A program made the translations under genes and the position numbers. Below are positions 14,996 to 22,397 of a DNA stretch of 50,922 nt, piece by piece. The first letter of the stretch is position 1; the number at the start of each line of letters is the position of its first letter. The notes under the pieces are model-generated. The model made no database searches, had not been told where the DNA came from, and worked only from the letters and a program-made list of their open reading frames with translations. Source of the DNA: Bacillus cereus group sp. RP43. GTDB lineage: Bacteria; Bacillota; Bacilli; Bacillales; Bacillaceae_G. The stretch lies in NCBI RefSeq assembly GCF_040459645.1, contig NZ_JARVHQ010000004.1:1-50922 (forward strand). Direction: 5' to 3'.

Positions 14996-15009
14996 AAAAA
15001 TGGTATAAT
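14981..15009 (+). promoter_or_regulatory. Promoter of aimP inside the end of aimR
   Basis: TTGGGT (14981-14986) and TATAAT (15004-15009) are 17 bases apart, with an extended TGG before the -10. This gives aimP its own promoter. Confidence 0.6.
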
Positions 15010-15034
15010 TGTCTTATAGGTAGGTGAGAGCATA

Positions 15035-15193
15035 TTGAAAAAAATACTATCAATTTTATCGGTATTAGCAGTTCTTGGAGTGTTTGTATTAAACTCTTCT
15101 AATGTTGTTAAAGAACAACCAAAGCAATCGGGTGTTACTGAAACAACTCAATACAAAATGATGGTTGATCCAGGCGGCGGCGGAGCTGGCTGA
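15035..15193 (+). CDS. aimP: AimP arbitrium pre-peptide
   Basis: This 52-residue product starts at TTG after AGGTGAG. The N-terminus is a secretion signal (MKKILSILSVLAVLGVFVLN), followed by a polar pro-region. The C-terminus is YKMMVDPGGGGAG. In known arbitrium systems the last six residues are released outside the cell, re-imported by Opp and bound by AimR. Here that would be GGGGAG, or a slightly longer DPGGGGAG. The absence of Arg and of the usual RGA ending is unusual. The exact mature peptide cannot be fixed from sequence. Confidence 0.87.
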   Translation: MKKILSILSVLAVLGVFVLNSSNVVKEQPKQSGVTETTQYKMMVDPGGGGAG

Positions 15194-15211
15194 TTTTAAT
15201 AATATATATTT

Positions 15212-15255
15212 AAATGGCATTACCTCAATAAGGGGTAATGCCATTTGTGCTTTTT
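15212..15255 (+). terminator. Hairpin after aimP, possibly a conditional terminator
   Basis: A perfect 13-bp stem (AAATGGCATTACC/GGTAATGCCATTT) is followed by GTGC before five Ts. The displaced T-run should weaken termination, which would suit regulated read-through to the region where aimX lies in other arbitrium phages. Confidence 0.6.
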
Positions 15256-15346
15256 GGGGGAATCCTATTTTTGAAGAAAATATACAAAAAGGTAATCATT
15301 GTGAAAAATTCACAAACTACTATAAAGATATCGGAGGATGTTGGGG

Positions 15347-15469
15347 ATGACAAAAGAGCAATTAGTGAGAATGGCAGCAAAGTTAGGGTTAAAACAGGGG
15401 AATATAAAGGCGGAGGATATTTTAAAAATCGTTCTTGATGAATCGTACAAAGAGAAACCAAATACATAA
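15347..15469 (+). CDS. Small protein in the aimX position
   Basis: This 40-residue product (MTKEQLVRMAAKLGLKQGNI ...) starts at the ATG 9 bases after GGAGG and is predicted helical. A second, overlapping frame starts at TTG near 15270 and reads to 15438. The spacing and start favour the 40-residue frame. In SPbeta-type phages the short aimX transcript lies here and inhibits lysogeny. Whether this region acts as RNA or peptide is unknown. Confidence 0.5.
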   Translation: MTKEQLVRMAAKLGLKQGNIKAEDILKIVLDESYKEKPNT

Positions 15470-15471
15470 AA

Positions 15472-15507
15472 AAGAAGACTGCCGCATATGGTAGTCTTCT
15501 TTTTTTA
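15472..15507. terminator. Strong bidirectional terminator
   Basis: The 12-bp stem AAGAAGACTGCC/GGTAGTCTTCTT has T-runs on both strands, between the convergent aim region and the CI-like gene. Confidence 0.85.
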
Positions 15508-15855
15508 GTCATTCTTTTTATTTTGCATATAAGTCACATACATCTCTAATTGCTCCCAAGCTTTCTTTCTCTCATCCTCTGGAAGACTTTCGATTAATGC
15601 CATTATATTTTTACCTTCTTCAGTAACGGTCTTATTTTCTTCCTCATTAAGCTCTGGATCTTCTGATCTTCCTAATAAGTAATCAGTAGTTACATTGAAA
15701 TGGTCAGCTATCTTTTCTAATGATTCTCGCCCAGGTGACTTTTTACCCTTTTCAAAATAAGAAATAGCCATTTTAGATACTCCAATAGCATTACCCAGTT
15801 GCTCTTGTGTTATCTTACTATTTTTCCTGAGTTCTTTAATTTTTTCCCCGATCAA
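15505..15855 (-). CDS. CI-like XRE repressor
   Basis: This 116-residue protein has an N-terminal HTH (5-60: IKELRKNSKITQEQLGNAIG, then SKMAISYFEKGKKSPGRESL) and a C-terminal helical dimerisation part. The start is TTG after AAGGGGAC. It is divergent from a Cro-like gene with three GTAAAC operators between and beyond them, the arrangement of a temperate-phage genetic switch. No peptidase domain is present, so release from repression does not use RecA-driven self-cleavage. Confidence 0.88.
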   Translation of the reverse strand: MIGEKIKELRKNSKITQEQLGNAIGVSKMAISYFEKGKKSPGRESLEKIADHFNVTTDYLLGRSEDPELNEEENKTVTEEGKNIMALIESLPEDERKKAWEQLEMYVTYMQNKKND

Positions 15856-15895
15856 TATTAACGTCCCCTTTTACTAAAGTGTTTATGATACATAA

Positions 15896-15925
15896 AGTAT
15901 AAAGTAAACATAGTGTTTACCACAA
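15896..15925 (-). promoter_or_regulatory. CI promoter with operator O1
   Basis: On the minus strand TTGTGG and TATACT are 18 bases apart. The perfect operator GTAAACA-TAG-TGTTTAC (15904-15920) fills the spacer. Confidence 0.65.
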
Positions 15926-15960
15926 GTTAAAATTTATTTGAGTTTTTTTAAAAAAAGTAC

Positions 15961-15989
15961 TTGTAATAAACTTCAGGTTTACTTATAAT
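15961..15989 (+). promoter_or_regulatory. Early (cro) promoter with operator O2
   Basis: TTGTAA (15961-15966) and TATAAT (15984-15989) are exactly 17 bases apart. TAAAC-TTCAG-GTTTA (15967-15981) lies between them, so bound repressor would block RNA polymerase. Confidence 0.75.
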
Positions 15990-16020
15990 GAAATCACAGG
16001 CAACGAAGGGAGGAAATAAC

Positions 16021-16209
16021 TTGAAGCAGTTAAAACAAAAACGACTAGAAAAAGGGATGTCTTGCCAAGACGTTGCCGATAAAGTCGGAATCACTAAAAT
16101 GCACTACTGGTACATTGAAAATGAAAAAAGAACCTTGAAAATAGACTTAGCAGAAAAAATTGCAATTGCTCTTGAGGAAAATCCGAAAGACCTTTTTTTT
16201 AACAATTAA
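16021..16209 (+). CDS. Cro-like HTH protein
   Basis: This 62-residue protein starts at TTG 16021 after GAAGGGAGG. It is almost wholly one HTH_3 domain (CQDVADKVGITKMHYWYIEN). It is the first gene of the early operon. A third operator half-site pair (GTAAAC ... TTTAC, 16211-16227) follows its stop. Confidence 0.82.
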   Translation: MKQLKQKRLEKGMSCQDVADKVGITKMHYWYIENEKRTLKIDLAEKIAIALEENPKDLFFNN

Positions 16210-16210
16210 A

Positions 16211-16227
16211 GTAAACCTTAGATTTAC
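16211..16227. promoter_or_regulatory. Operator O3
   Basis: GTAAACCTTAGATTTAC is an imperfect inverted copy of the GTAAAC motif of O1 and O2, placed between cro and rha. Confidence 0.5.
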
Positions 16228-16248
16228 AAGATGAAAGGAGTAAACCAA

Positions 16249-16962
16249 ATGAATGAAATGAAAATTATTCAACATCCAGTAAGTAAATTGGTGTTTATGA
16301 AGGAAAAAGAGGTTATAACTGACAGTTTGACACTGGCAGTTGTCTTAGGTAAACGCCATTCAGATGTTTTAAGAGATATCAGAAAACATGTAGAAAAACT
16401 TAATGAAGCTGGTGAAGTTGAATTTAACCAACGCAACATTGCGCCGGTTGGATACTACGACGCTAAGAAAGAATGGAGATCGAAATACGATTTAACAGAA
16501 GACGGATTTGTAATGGTAATGATGGCTTACACAACAATCGAAGCAATGAAAATGAAAGTAAAGTTCATCGAAGAATTCAAACGCATGAAAGAATACATTC
16601 AAAAACAGCAGCAACCTACAGTTGAAGATTCAATCATCTACAGTATGACTGAATTGAAACGAGTTAAGGAACGCCAACAACAAGTTGAAGAAGACATGAA
16701 CAAAATGAAGTTCCTTGTCGATAATGAAGTTTGGCTCACTGAACAAAACAAAGAAGCTGTACAACGAAAAGTAAAACGTCGTGTATTTGAACTTAAAGAA
16801 GAAGGATACGACAACGCATCATACCAAGCAGTATACGGAGCGCTGAAGAAACACTTCGGAGTCGCTAAATACGATAAGATTCCACGTAAATATTATCAGA
16901 ACGCTATGAAGTTTGTGTCTGGATGGTATCCGCCAGAAAGACCGATGGAAGGAGCGATGTAA
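16249..16962 (+). CDS. Rha-family regulatory protein with ORF6C-like C-terminus
   Basis: This 237-residue protein starts at the ATG after AAAGGAG. Residues 1-115 match phage Rha (VLGKRHSDVLRDIRKHVEKL, GFVMVMMAYTT, FIEEFKRM). Residues about 150-230 resemble ORF6C (KRRVFELKEEG, YGALKKHFGVAKYDKIP). Rha proteins regulate early phage development; in some phages they interfere with growth in certain host mutants. It is the second gene of the early operon. Confidence 0.85.
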   Translation: MNEMKIIQHPVSKLVFMKEKEVITDSLTLAVVLGKRHSDVLRDIRKHVEKLNEAGEVEFNQRNIAPVGYYDAKKEWRSKYDLTEDGFVMVMMAYTTIEAMKMKVKFIEEFKRMKEYIQKQQQPTVEDSIIYSMTELKRVKERQQQVEEDMNKMKFLVDNEVWLTEQNKEAVQRKVKRRVFELKEEGYDNASYQAVYGALKKHFGVAKYDKIPRKYYQNAMKFVSGWYPPERPMEGAM

Positions 16963-16965
16963 ACG

Positions 16966-17079
16966 ATGGAAGAAAGCACATTATCACATCTAATGGTACT
17001 AGTTTCAGTCATCGGATTTGCAGGATTCATATATCTGATGGAACGCATAAACAAACGGATTATGAAGGATGAACAGTGA
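16966..17079 (+). CDS. Small single-helix membrane protein
   Basis: This 37-residue product (MEESTLSHLMVLVSVIGFAG ...) has one membrane helix and a basic tail ERINKRIMK. It starts 3 bases after rha. Its TGA overlaps the ATG of the next gene, so translation is coupled. Confidence 0.6.
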   Translation: MEESTLSHLMVLVSVIGFAGFIYLMERINKRIMKDEQ

Positions 17080-17213
17080 TGGATAAACAGCAGCGCGATG
17101 AATACGAGCAAAAGAAAATCTTGTGGATCATAAAGGATTTAAGAGCTAGAGAGGTACATAACAGCGCAGATAAGGTTGAGGAAACATACAAGTATATAAC
17201 TCTAGCTAAATAG
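17079..17213 (+). CDS. Small charged protein
   Basis: This 44-residue, mostly helical protein (MDKQQRDEYEQKKILWIIKD ...) has its start overlapping the previous stop (TGATG). No family recognised. Confidence 0.6.
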   Translation: MDKQQRDEYEQKKILWIIKDLRAREVHNSADKVEETYKYITLAK

Positions 17214-17229
17214 AGAGGGGAAATAAGAG

Positions 17230-17460
17230 TTGAATGAAAAAGATAGATTCGAAAATGCAGTTAGATTTGAAGAAGCGATGTATGGAGCTGTAGGAACTTC
17301 AGAGTGTCATCAAATAGGAATTTCAGGAGGATGCGGTTTAGAGTGTTCGGTTTATTTAGATGGTCGTTGTGAAGAACATGAAGAGATGTTATCCCGTATA
17401 GAAATGGAAGAAGATAAACGAGAATACAAGGAATTGTATGGAAATGATAAATCGAAATAG
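17230..17460 (+). CDS. Small Cys-containing acidic protein
   Basis: This 76-residue protein has a TTG start after GAGAGGGGAAATAAGAG. Four Cys residues (C26, C35, C39, C47) could bind a metal; the tail is strongly charged. Unknown function. It is the last gene before a cluster of hairpins. Confidence 0.65.
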   Translation: MNEKDRFENAVRFEEAMYGAVGTSECHQIGISGGCGLECSVYLDGRCEEHEEMLSRIEMEEDKREYKELYGNDKSK

Positions 17461-17594
17461 GACAAGCCTTCGCTTGTCGGAATATTCAGGAATCTAATGG
17501 TATCCCCCACCTAAAACGGGTTCCTGGATATTCCGATGCGTGAAAGCATCAAAACAAAATAAAAAACCGCCTTACGCCTAAGACGGTTTTGAGA
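17461..17594 (+). ncRNA. Cluster of four hairpins ending in a terminator-like stem
   Basis: H1 GACAAGC/GCTTGTC (17461-17478). H2 is a 15-bp helix CGGAATATTCAGGAA (17478-17492) with TTCCTGGATATTCCG (17521-17535); its T-G pair is preserved only on the plus strand. H3 GATGC/GCATC (17535-17550). H4 AAAACCG(C)CTT/AAG(A)CGGTTTT (17563-17590). Together they look like a small RNA or a structured 3' end that separates two early operons. Confidence 0.5.
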
Positions 17595-17647
17595 AACTCA
17601 GAAAAACATGTACCTATATTATATCAAAGAGTTTCTCCACATAACAA
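17557..17647 (-). promoter_or_regulatory. Minus-strand promoter and terminator giving a roughly 55-nt RNA
   Basis: On the minus strand TTGTTA (17642-17647) and TATAAT (17618-17623) are 18 bases apart. The H4 stem then provides a terminator with a run of Ts. A 9-bp inverted repeat GAGAAACTC/GAGTTTCTC (17591-17599 and 17629-17637) brackets the -10 and may be an operator. Confidence 0.45.
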
Positions 17648-17659
17648 GGAGGAAAAATA

Positions 17660-19192
17660 ATGAAAATCAACTTTAAAAAACTAAGTATCGTGAATTTCAA
17701 GAATCACGAAAATCTTAAAGTAACATTCGGTGAAGTAACAACAATTAGTGGCCCGAATGGAGCAGGTAAATCATCTATAGGTGAAGCAATTACATGGGTT
17801 TTATACGGTATTGATCCATACGGAACGAAAAACGAACCGAAACCTATTGGTAATGAAGAAGCAGAAACGAAAGTTGAACTTCTTATCCAAGTAGATGATA
17901 AAGACATTTTAATTGGTAAAGCTCAAAAGAAAACAGCGAAGTACTTCATTAATGAAGTTCCTAAGAAAGCAAAGGAATTCGAATCATTTGTAGATGAGTT
18001 GTTTGATAAGCAAGCGTTTCTATCATTATTCAATCCTGGATACTTTAGTTCACAACACTGGCAGACGCAGCGTGAACAACTTCTATCATATGTAGGCGAG
18101 CCATTAAAGAAAGAAGTATTCGCAGAGTTATCAAAAATACAAGTTGAGTTATTAGAAGAAAACTTAAAGAAACTTTCAATAGAAGACTTACAGAAAGTTC
18201 ATATAGAGCGTAAGAAAACACATGAGAAATCATACGAGCGTGCAAGCGAACGCGTTATTACATTAAAAGAACAGTACGAGAAGCAAAAAGCAGAAAGTAC
18301 AGAGGTTAATAAAGAAGAAATCGAATCGCAACTATCCGAATTACAAACAAAACGTTCAGAAATTGATAAAACAATCAAAGATTCACAGAAAAAACAGCAA
18401 CAATATAACCAAGTACAATACCAAATTGAAGGCGTGAAGCAACAAGTTTTAAAACAAAAAGAAGTTGTTCTTGGTATACGTGATGAGGAATTACAAGATA
18501 CTTGCCATACATGCGGACAAGCCTTGCAAGATGAAGCAGTTGAACAGGTTAAACAAAACAAAATTAACCGCTTTGAAGAAGCGAAACAGCTTGGTTCAAA
18601 CATGGTTAAGAAGCTAAAAGAACTAGAAGCATCTATAAAAGAAATGTCTGTTGCAGAAGTAGAACCAACTCAAACAAGAGACATCGATGAAAAGATTTAC
18701 GAGTTAAACGGATTACTTCGACAATCACAACAATTAGAGCTATTACAGAAAGAAATTGATGATGCAGCCGACTCACAAGCGAAGATCCGCAAAGAAAAGA
18801 ACGAATCAATCGCAATCATCGATGCAATTAAAGACTTCCGTACAAAGCGTTCTGAACTGATGGTAAGCAAGATTCAAAGTTTATTTACCAACATTGATGT
18901 ACAGCTCTATGAAACTCTTAAAAACGGTGAAGAAAGAGCGACATTTGAAATCTTAATGGATGGTAAACCATACAGCAGACTTTCAACAGCAGAGAAGATT
19001 AAAGCAGGATTAGAACTTATTGAAGTATTAAGCAAACAATCACAATTAGTTGTTCCGACGTTCGTTGATAACGCTGAGAGCATCCTATATTTCACAAAGC
19101 CAGCAGGACAGTTAATTATTGCAAAGGTTGAAGATACAGAGTTCACGATTAAAGCAGAAGGAATCCAAAAGGAGGAAGTAACTAATGCATAA
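17660..19192 (+). CDS. SbcC/Rad50-like ATPase, phage recombination
   Basis: This 510-residue protein has Walker A GPNGAGKSS (31-39), long coiled coils (about 190-270 and 300-390), and a zinc hook CHTC (282-285) between them. The C-terminal signature is LSTAEKIKAGLELI with Walker B-like VPTFVDNAES. The acidic pair is D-N rather than D-E. It is about half the length of cellular SbcC. It lies two genes before a RecT/Bet-like protein, so it probably processes DNA ends for annealing. No nuclease partner was recognised. AACAAGGAGG precedes the start. Confidence 0.85.
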   Translation: MKINFKKLSIVNFKNHENLKVTFGEVTTISGPNGAGKSSIGEAITWVLYGIDPYGTKNEPKPIGNEEAETKVELLIQVDDKDILIGKAQKKTAKYFINEVPKKAKEFESFVDELFDKQAFLSLFNPGYFSSQHWQTQREQLLSYVGEPLKKEVFAELSKIQVELLEENLKKLSIEDLQKVHIERKKTHEKSYERASERVITLKEQYEKQKAESTEVNKEEIESQLSELQTKRSEIDKTIKDSQKKQQQYNQVQYQIEGVKQQVLKQKEVVLGIRDEELQDTCHTCGQALQDEAVEQVKQNKINRFEEAKQLGSNMVKKLKELEASIKEMSVAEVEPTQTRDIDEKIYELNGLLRQSQQLELLQKEIDDAADSQAKIRKEKNESIAIIDAIKDFRTKRSELMVSKIQSLFTNIDVQLYETLKNGEERATFEILMDGKPYSRLSTAEKIKAGLELIEVLSKQSQLVVPTFVDNAESILYFTKPAGQLIIAKVEDTEFTIKAEGIQKEEVTNA

Positions 19193-19418
19193 ATACGTTG
19201 TAACACTTTGGACAGATATTATCACCGATAATGAGCAACTTTCTTACACGAAAGAAATTGAAGTGGCGGACAAACGAAATCTAAGATCTAGTATCAGAAC
19301 AATGTTACAACAAGATTTTATTGAAATCGAAAGCAAAACACACGAATTAATCTTGCTTGCATCTAAAAACATTACAGAAGTTACGGTGAAGAACAAGGAG
19401 GTAGTAAACAATGGCTAA
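19185..19418 (+). CDS. Hypothetical protein between SbcC-like and RecT-like genes
   Basis: This 77-residue protein overlaps the previous stop by 8 bases and the next start by 8 bases. The pattern of strands and one helix is not recognised. Tight coupling suggests a partner of the recombination proteins. Confidence 0.7.
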   Translation: MHKYVVTLWTDIITDNEQLSYTKEIEVADKRNLRSSIRTMLQQDFIEIESKTHELILLASKNITEVTVKNKEVVNNG

Positions 19419-20352
19419 TCAAGTAGCAGCAACACCAAATACAGAAAAGGTAATCGGTAACTTTACGAAAATGGAGCTAGACACAATCAAAAGTACTATT
19501 GCAACTGGAACAAGCAACGAGCAATTCGCTTTATTCGTACAAACTTGCGTTAACTCAGAGCTTAATCCTTTCCTAAATCACATTTATTGCATCGTATACG
19601 GTGGGAAAATGAGCATTCAAGTATCAGTAGAAGGCGTGTTACACCTTGCAAGACAAAAGAACGGATATAAAGGTATCGATGTTCAAACGGTTCATGAAAA
19701 TGATGAGTTCGAAGCTGATCGTTCTCAAGAAGGTGAATGGATTATCAGGAAGCACCAAGTTAAATTCCCTCGTGGAAAAGTAATTGGTTGCTATGCAGTG
19801 GCCCAACGTGAAGGGTTCAAAGATGTTGTGGTCATGATGGAAACAGACGAAGTAATTCACATGAAGAACGGCACAAATAAGCATATGTGGAACAACTGGT
19901 TCAACGATATGTTCAAGAAACACGCAATGAAACGTGCGGCTAAATTGCAGTACGGCATTGAAATTAACGAAGATGAAGCAGTTTCATCTAGTCCGATAGA
20001 TAGCGTTCCGTCCTATGATCCTGAAAAACGTGTAGATATCACACCGGATAAACCAAAACAGATTCAGGTTGAAGATGGTGAAACGGTTGATCCAGAAGCT
20101 GAGTTAAAGAAAAAGCAAAGCGAAGTAATGGCGAAACTAAGCGAGTACAACATGACAAATGATGATTTGCATGAAATTGCAGTTAAACATTTCAAAGTAC
20201 CAGCAGCAGAGTTAAATCTCCAACAACTTACAGGACTTGTTAAGTTCTTAGGTTTAGAACATAAGAAGCGTCTAAAAGAGCAGGAAAAAGTGCAAGAAGA
20301 ACCAGCACAAGAAGAAATCGACTTTGAAAACATGGAAATGGATATAGCATGA
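19411..20352 (+). CDS. RecT/Bet single-strand annealing protein
   Basis: In this 313-residue protein, residues 30-200 match the RecT/Red-beta group (EQFALFVQTCVNSELNPF, HIYCIVYGGKMSIQVSVEG, MFKKHAMKRAAKLQYG). It anneals complementary strands for phage recombination and genome circularisation. The C-terminal third is acidic and helical, possibly for binding partners. AACAAGGAGG precedes the ATG. It overlaps the next small gene by ATGA. Confidence 0.9.
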   Translation: MANQVAATPNTEKVIGNFTKMELDTIKSTIATGTSNEQFALFVQTCVNSELNPFLNHIYCIVYGGKMSIQVSVEGVLHLARQKNGYKGIDVQTVHENDEFEADRSQEGEWIIRKHQVKFPRGKVIGCYAVAQREGFKDVVVMMETDEVIHMKNGTNKHMWNNWFNDMFKKHAMKRAAKLQYGIEINEDEAVSSSPIDSVPSYDPEKRVDITPDKPKQIQVEDGETVDPEAELKKKQSEVMAKLSEYNMTNDDLHEIAVKHFKVPAAELNLQQLTGLVKFLGLEHKKRLKEQEKVQEEPAQEEIDFENMEMDIA

Positions 20353-20516
20353 TCAATAAACAAAGTAAGGTACTCCTGCCGCAATGGGTGTGGCAGGAGG
20401 CAAATTCAACAGACGAAGTTAAGAAAAACGTACTGAAATATATAAATCCAAAACGCTACCCAGGTTATAGGGTCCTGAAAGTATCGCAAGGATTTGCTAT
20501 ATGTGAACGGGAGTGA
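20349..20516 (+). CDS. Small protein downstream of RecT
   Basis: This 55-residue protein (MINKQSKVLLPQWVWQEANS ...) has its start inside the ATGA overlap with the recT stop. Function unknown. A ribosome site for the next gene lies in its last codons. Confidence 0.6.
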   Translation: MINKQSKVLLPQWVWQEANSTDEVKKNVLKYINPKRYPGYRVLKVSQGFAICERE

Positions 20517-20521
20517 AAGAA

Positions 20522-21361
20522 ATGAGTAATAACATATTTCAACTAGAGACTTTTGCAAGAAGCGGCTATATGGTGCGACTCGCTTATGTAGATATCACTG
20601 GAGATTTAATTGCAGGCATCTTATTAGGACAAATCGTTTATTGGTACATGCCTAACGAACAAGGTAAAAGCAAGTTGCGGGTTAAAAAGGACGGAGAATT
20701 TTGGTTAGCTAAAAGCCGTGAAGATTGGAAAGACGAGATTCGAATTACACCTAAACAGTACGATCGAGCTATCAAAATACTCATCGAAAAAGGATTTGTG
20801 GAAGTGAAGAAGTTCAAATTTAACGGAGCTCCTACAAATCACATTAAGTTAATCATTTCCGAAGTTACCGAAAGGGTGAAATGGATTTTAACCTTTGGGG
20901 AAATTCCAAATTCCCCTTTGGGTGAAATGGAACTTACCGAAAGGGTAAATTCTTTAACAGAGATTACTACAGAGACTACAACAGAGATTACTACATTAAA
21001 AGATAATATGCCTTCTGACCAAAAAGAGCGGTCAAAAGACTGCATACCTTACGAGGATATTATTTCTTATCTTAATGAAAAAGCTGGTAAATCCTTTAAA
21101 CACAAAACAGCCAAAACAAGAACCTTAATCAAGGCTAGGTTTAAGGACGGCTTTACTATAGAAGATTTTAAACAAGTTATTGATATCAAAACAGCACAAT
21201 GGCTTACTGATTCGAATATGAACCAGTACTTACGACCAGAAACGCTATTCGGTACTAAATTCGAAGGTTACTTAAATGAAAAAGGAGCGAAAAACCATGA
21301 CAGCAACAGCAATGCAAAGGGTAGCCAAATCCCTGGATTTAAAGGTAAACTTCCATTCTGA
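20522..21361 (+). CDS. Phage replication initiator / replisome organiser
   Basis: This 279-residue protein has an N-terminal winged-helix region (1-115: GDLIAGILLGQIVYWYMP, ITPKQYDRAIKILIEKGFVE). A linker encoded by repeats (ERVNS, TTETTTEITT) follows. The conserved phage C-terminal domain covers about 180-265 (EDIISYLNEKAGKSFKHK, WLTDSNMNQYLRPETLFG). Such proteins bind iterons and load helicase with a DnaC-type partner, which is the next gene. The repeats within the gene are probably the origin. The start follows CGGGAG. Confidence 0.87.
   Translation: MSNNIFQLETFARSGYMVRLAYVDITGDLIAGILLGQIVYWYMPNEQGKSKLRVKKDGEFWLAKSREDWKDEIRITPKQYDRAIKILIEKGFVEVKKFKFNGAPTNHIKLIISEVTERVKWILTFGEIPNSPLGEMELTERVNSLTEITTETTTEITTLKDNMPSDQKERSKDCIPYEDIISYLNEKAGKSFKHKTAKTRTLIKARFKDGFTIEDFKQVIDIKTAQWLTDSNMNQYLRPETLFGTKFEGYLNEKGAKNHDSNSNAKGSQIPGFKGKLPF
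20864..20992. repeat. Iterons inside the initiator gene, candidate replication origin
   Basis: TTACCGAAAGGGTRAA occurs at 20865-20880 and 20934-20949. Related GGGTGAAATGGA and CCTTTGGG(G)AAA words lie between, and ACAGAGATTACTAC-type repeats follow. Lambdoid and many Firmicute phages carry the origin inside the initiator gene in this way. Confidence 0.55.
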
Positions 21362-22193
21362 TAAATGCATGAACCATTCTTACGAAATAGGTGGCCAAAA
21401 ATTTGTTAAGCCTGTTCAGATGATCGAATTTAAAGGACAAGTTGTCTGCCCACGATGTGTTGTTGAAGAAAACGACAAAGTATTAAAAGAACAGGCGAAC
21501 AATCATTACAAGAAAATCAAAAGAACTAAGAAGTTCAACATGCTTACAAAGCGCAGCGTCATTAGTAACGAGGAAATACTCGAAGCTACGCTATCTAATT
21601 ATAGAACCGAATGTAATGAGACTAGAACGAACAAAAAGCTCGTAGAGGGCATTATAGAGAGCCTAAAAGCAGAAGAGGTTAAAAACGTATTTATTGTAGG
21701 CGTACAGGGTGCAGGTAAGAGTCATTTAGCTTATTCAATCCTAAGAGAATTAAGAAGCCATTTCTATGAAATTTCAGATGGCGAGAAGGATAATGACGAA
21801 CTAACCTATTCGAAAATGAAAAGCTGCTTGTATGTAGAGATTGAGCAACTTATGAGACTTATCAAGGATTCCTTTAATAACAAAGATTCTAAGTATACGG
21901 AAGAATATTGTGTGGAGCTATTAACAAGCGTTGACTTCCTGGTACTGGATGATTTAGGAGCAGAAAGCGGATCTATGAACAGAATGGACGAAGCAAGCAA
22001 TTTCATTCAACGTGTCTTATATGCAGTAACGAACGGAAGACAAGGGAAGGTCACTATTACAACAACTAATCTATCAAGTGGAGACATATTTAAAAAATAT
22101 GATAAGAAGCTTGGAAGTCGGATTTTAAATAAAGCTGAAGCGATTGTATTTAAGGAAACGTCAGATAAACGTATTGAACATTTAGGATTCTAA
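21297..22193 (+). CDS. DnaC/IstB-type helicase loader
   Basis: This 298-residue protein starts at the ATG after AAAAGGAGCG. An N-terminal zinc-binding motif has C24, H27, C51 and C54. The AAA+ domain has Walker A GVQGAGKS (135-142) and Walker B VDFLVLDDLGAE. It loads the host DnaB-like helicase on the origin bound by the upstream initiator. The gene overlaps the end of the initiator gene by 65 bases in another frame. Confidence 0.9.
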   Translation: MTATAMQRVAKSLDLKVNFHSDKCMNHSYEIGGQKFVKPVQMIEFKGQVVCPRCVVEENDKVLKEQANNHYKKIKRTKKFNMLTKRSVISNEEILEATLSNYRTECNETRTNKKLVEGIIESLKAEEVKNVFIVGVQGAGKSHLAYSILRELRSHFYEISDGEKDNDELTYSKMKSCLYVEIEQLMRLIKDSFNNKDSKYTEEYCVELLTSVDFLVLDDLGAESGSMNRMDEASNFIQRVLYAVTNGRQGKVTITTTNLSSGDIFKKYDKKLGSRILNKAEAIVFKETSDKRIEHLGF

Positions 22194-22205
22194 GGGGGAA
22201 TTAAG

Positions 22206-22397
22206 ATGTGTGCATGTGGAGGAACGGGAGTAATTAGAAACGATATTGGAATGGGTATGTATCAAATCGGGCCATGTATTTGCGCGGCAGGGAATCGCAG
22301 TAGCGAAGAATTGGATAGAAGACGTGATGAAATTATTGAGAGATTGAAAGAAATGTATCGCCTACAACAGTTAGAGAAAGCTGGAGAAGTAGCATGA
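22206..22397 (+). CDS. Small zinc-finger-like protein
   Basis: This 63-residue protein starts MCACGGTGVIR and has CIC at about 24-26, resembling half of a DnaJ-type CxxCxGxG finger. A charged helix follows (EELDRRRDEIIERLKEMYRL). Unknown function; it lies beside the helicase loader. Confidence 0.65.
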   Translation: MCACGGTGVIRNDIGMGMYQIGPCICAAGNRSSEELDRRRDEIIERLKEMYRLQQLEKAGEVA

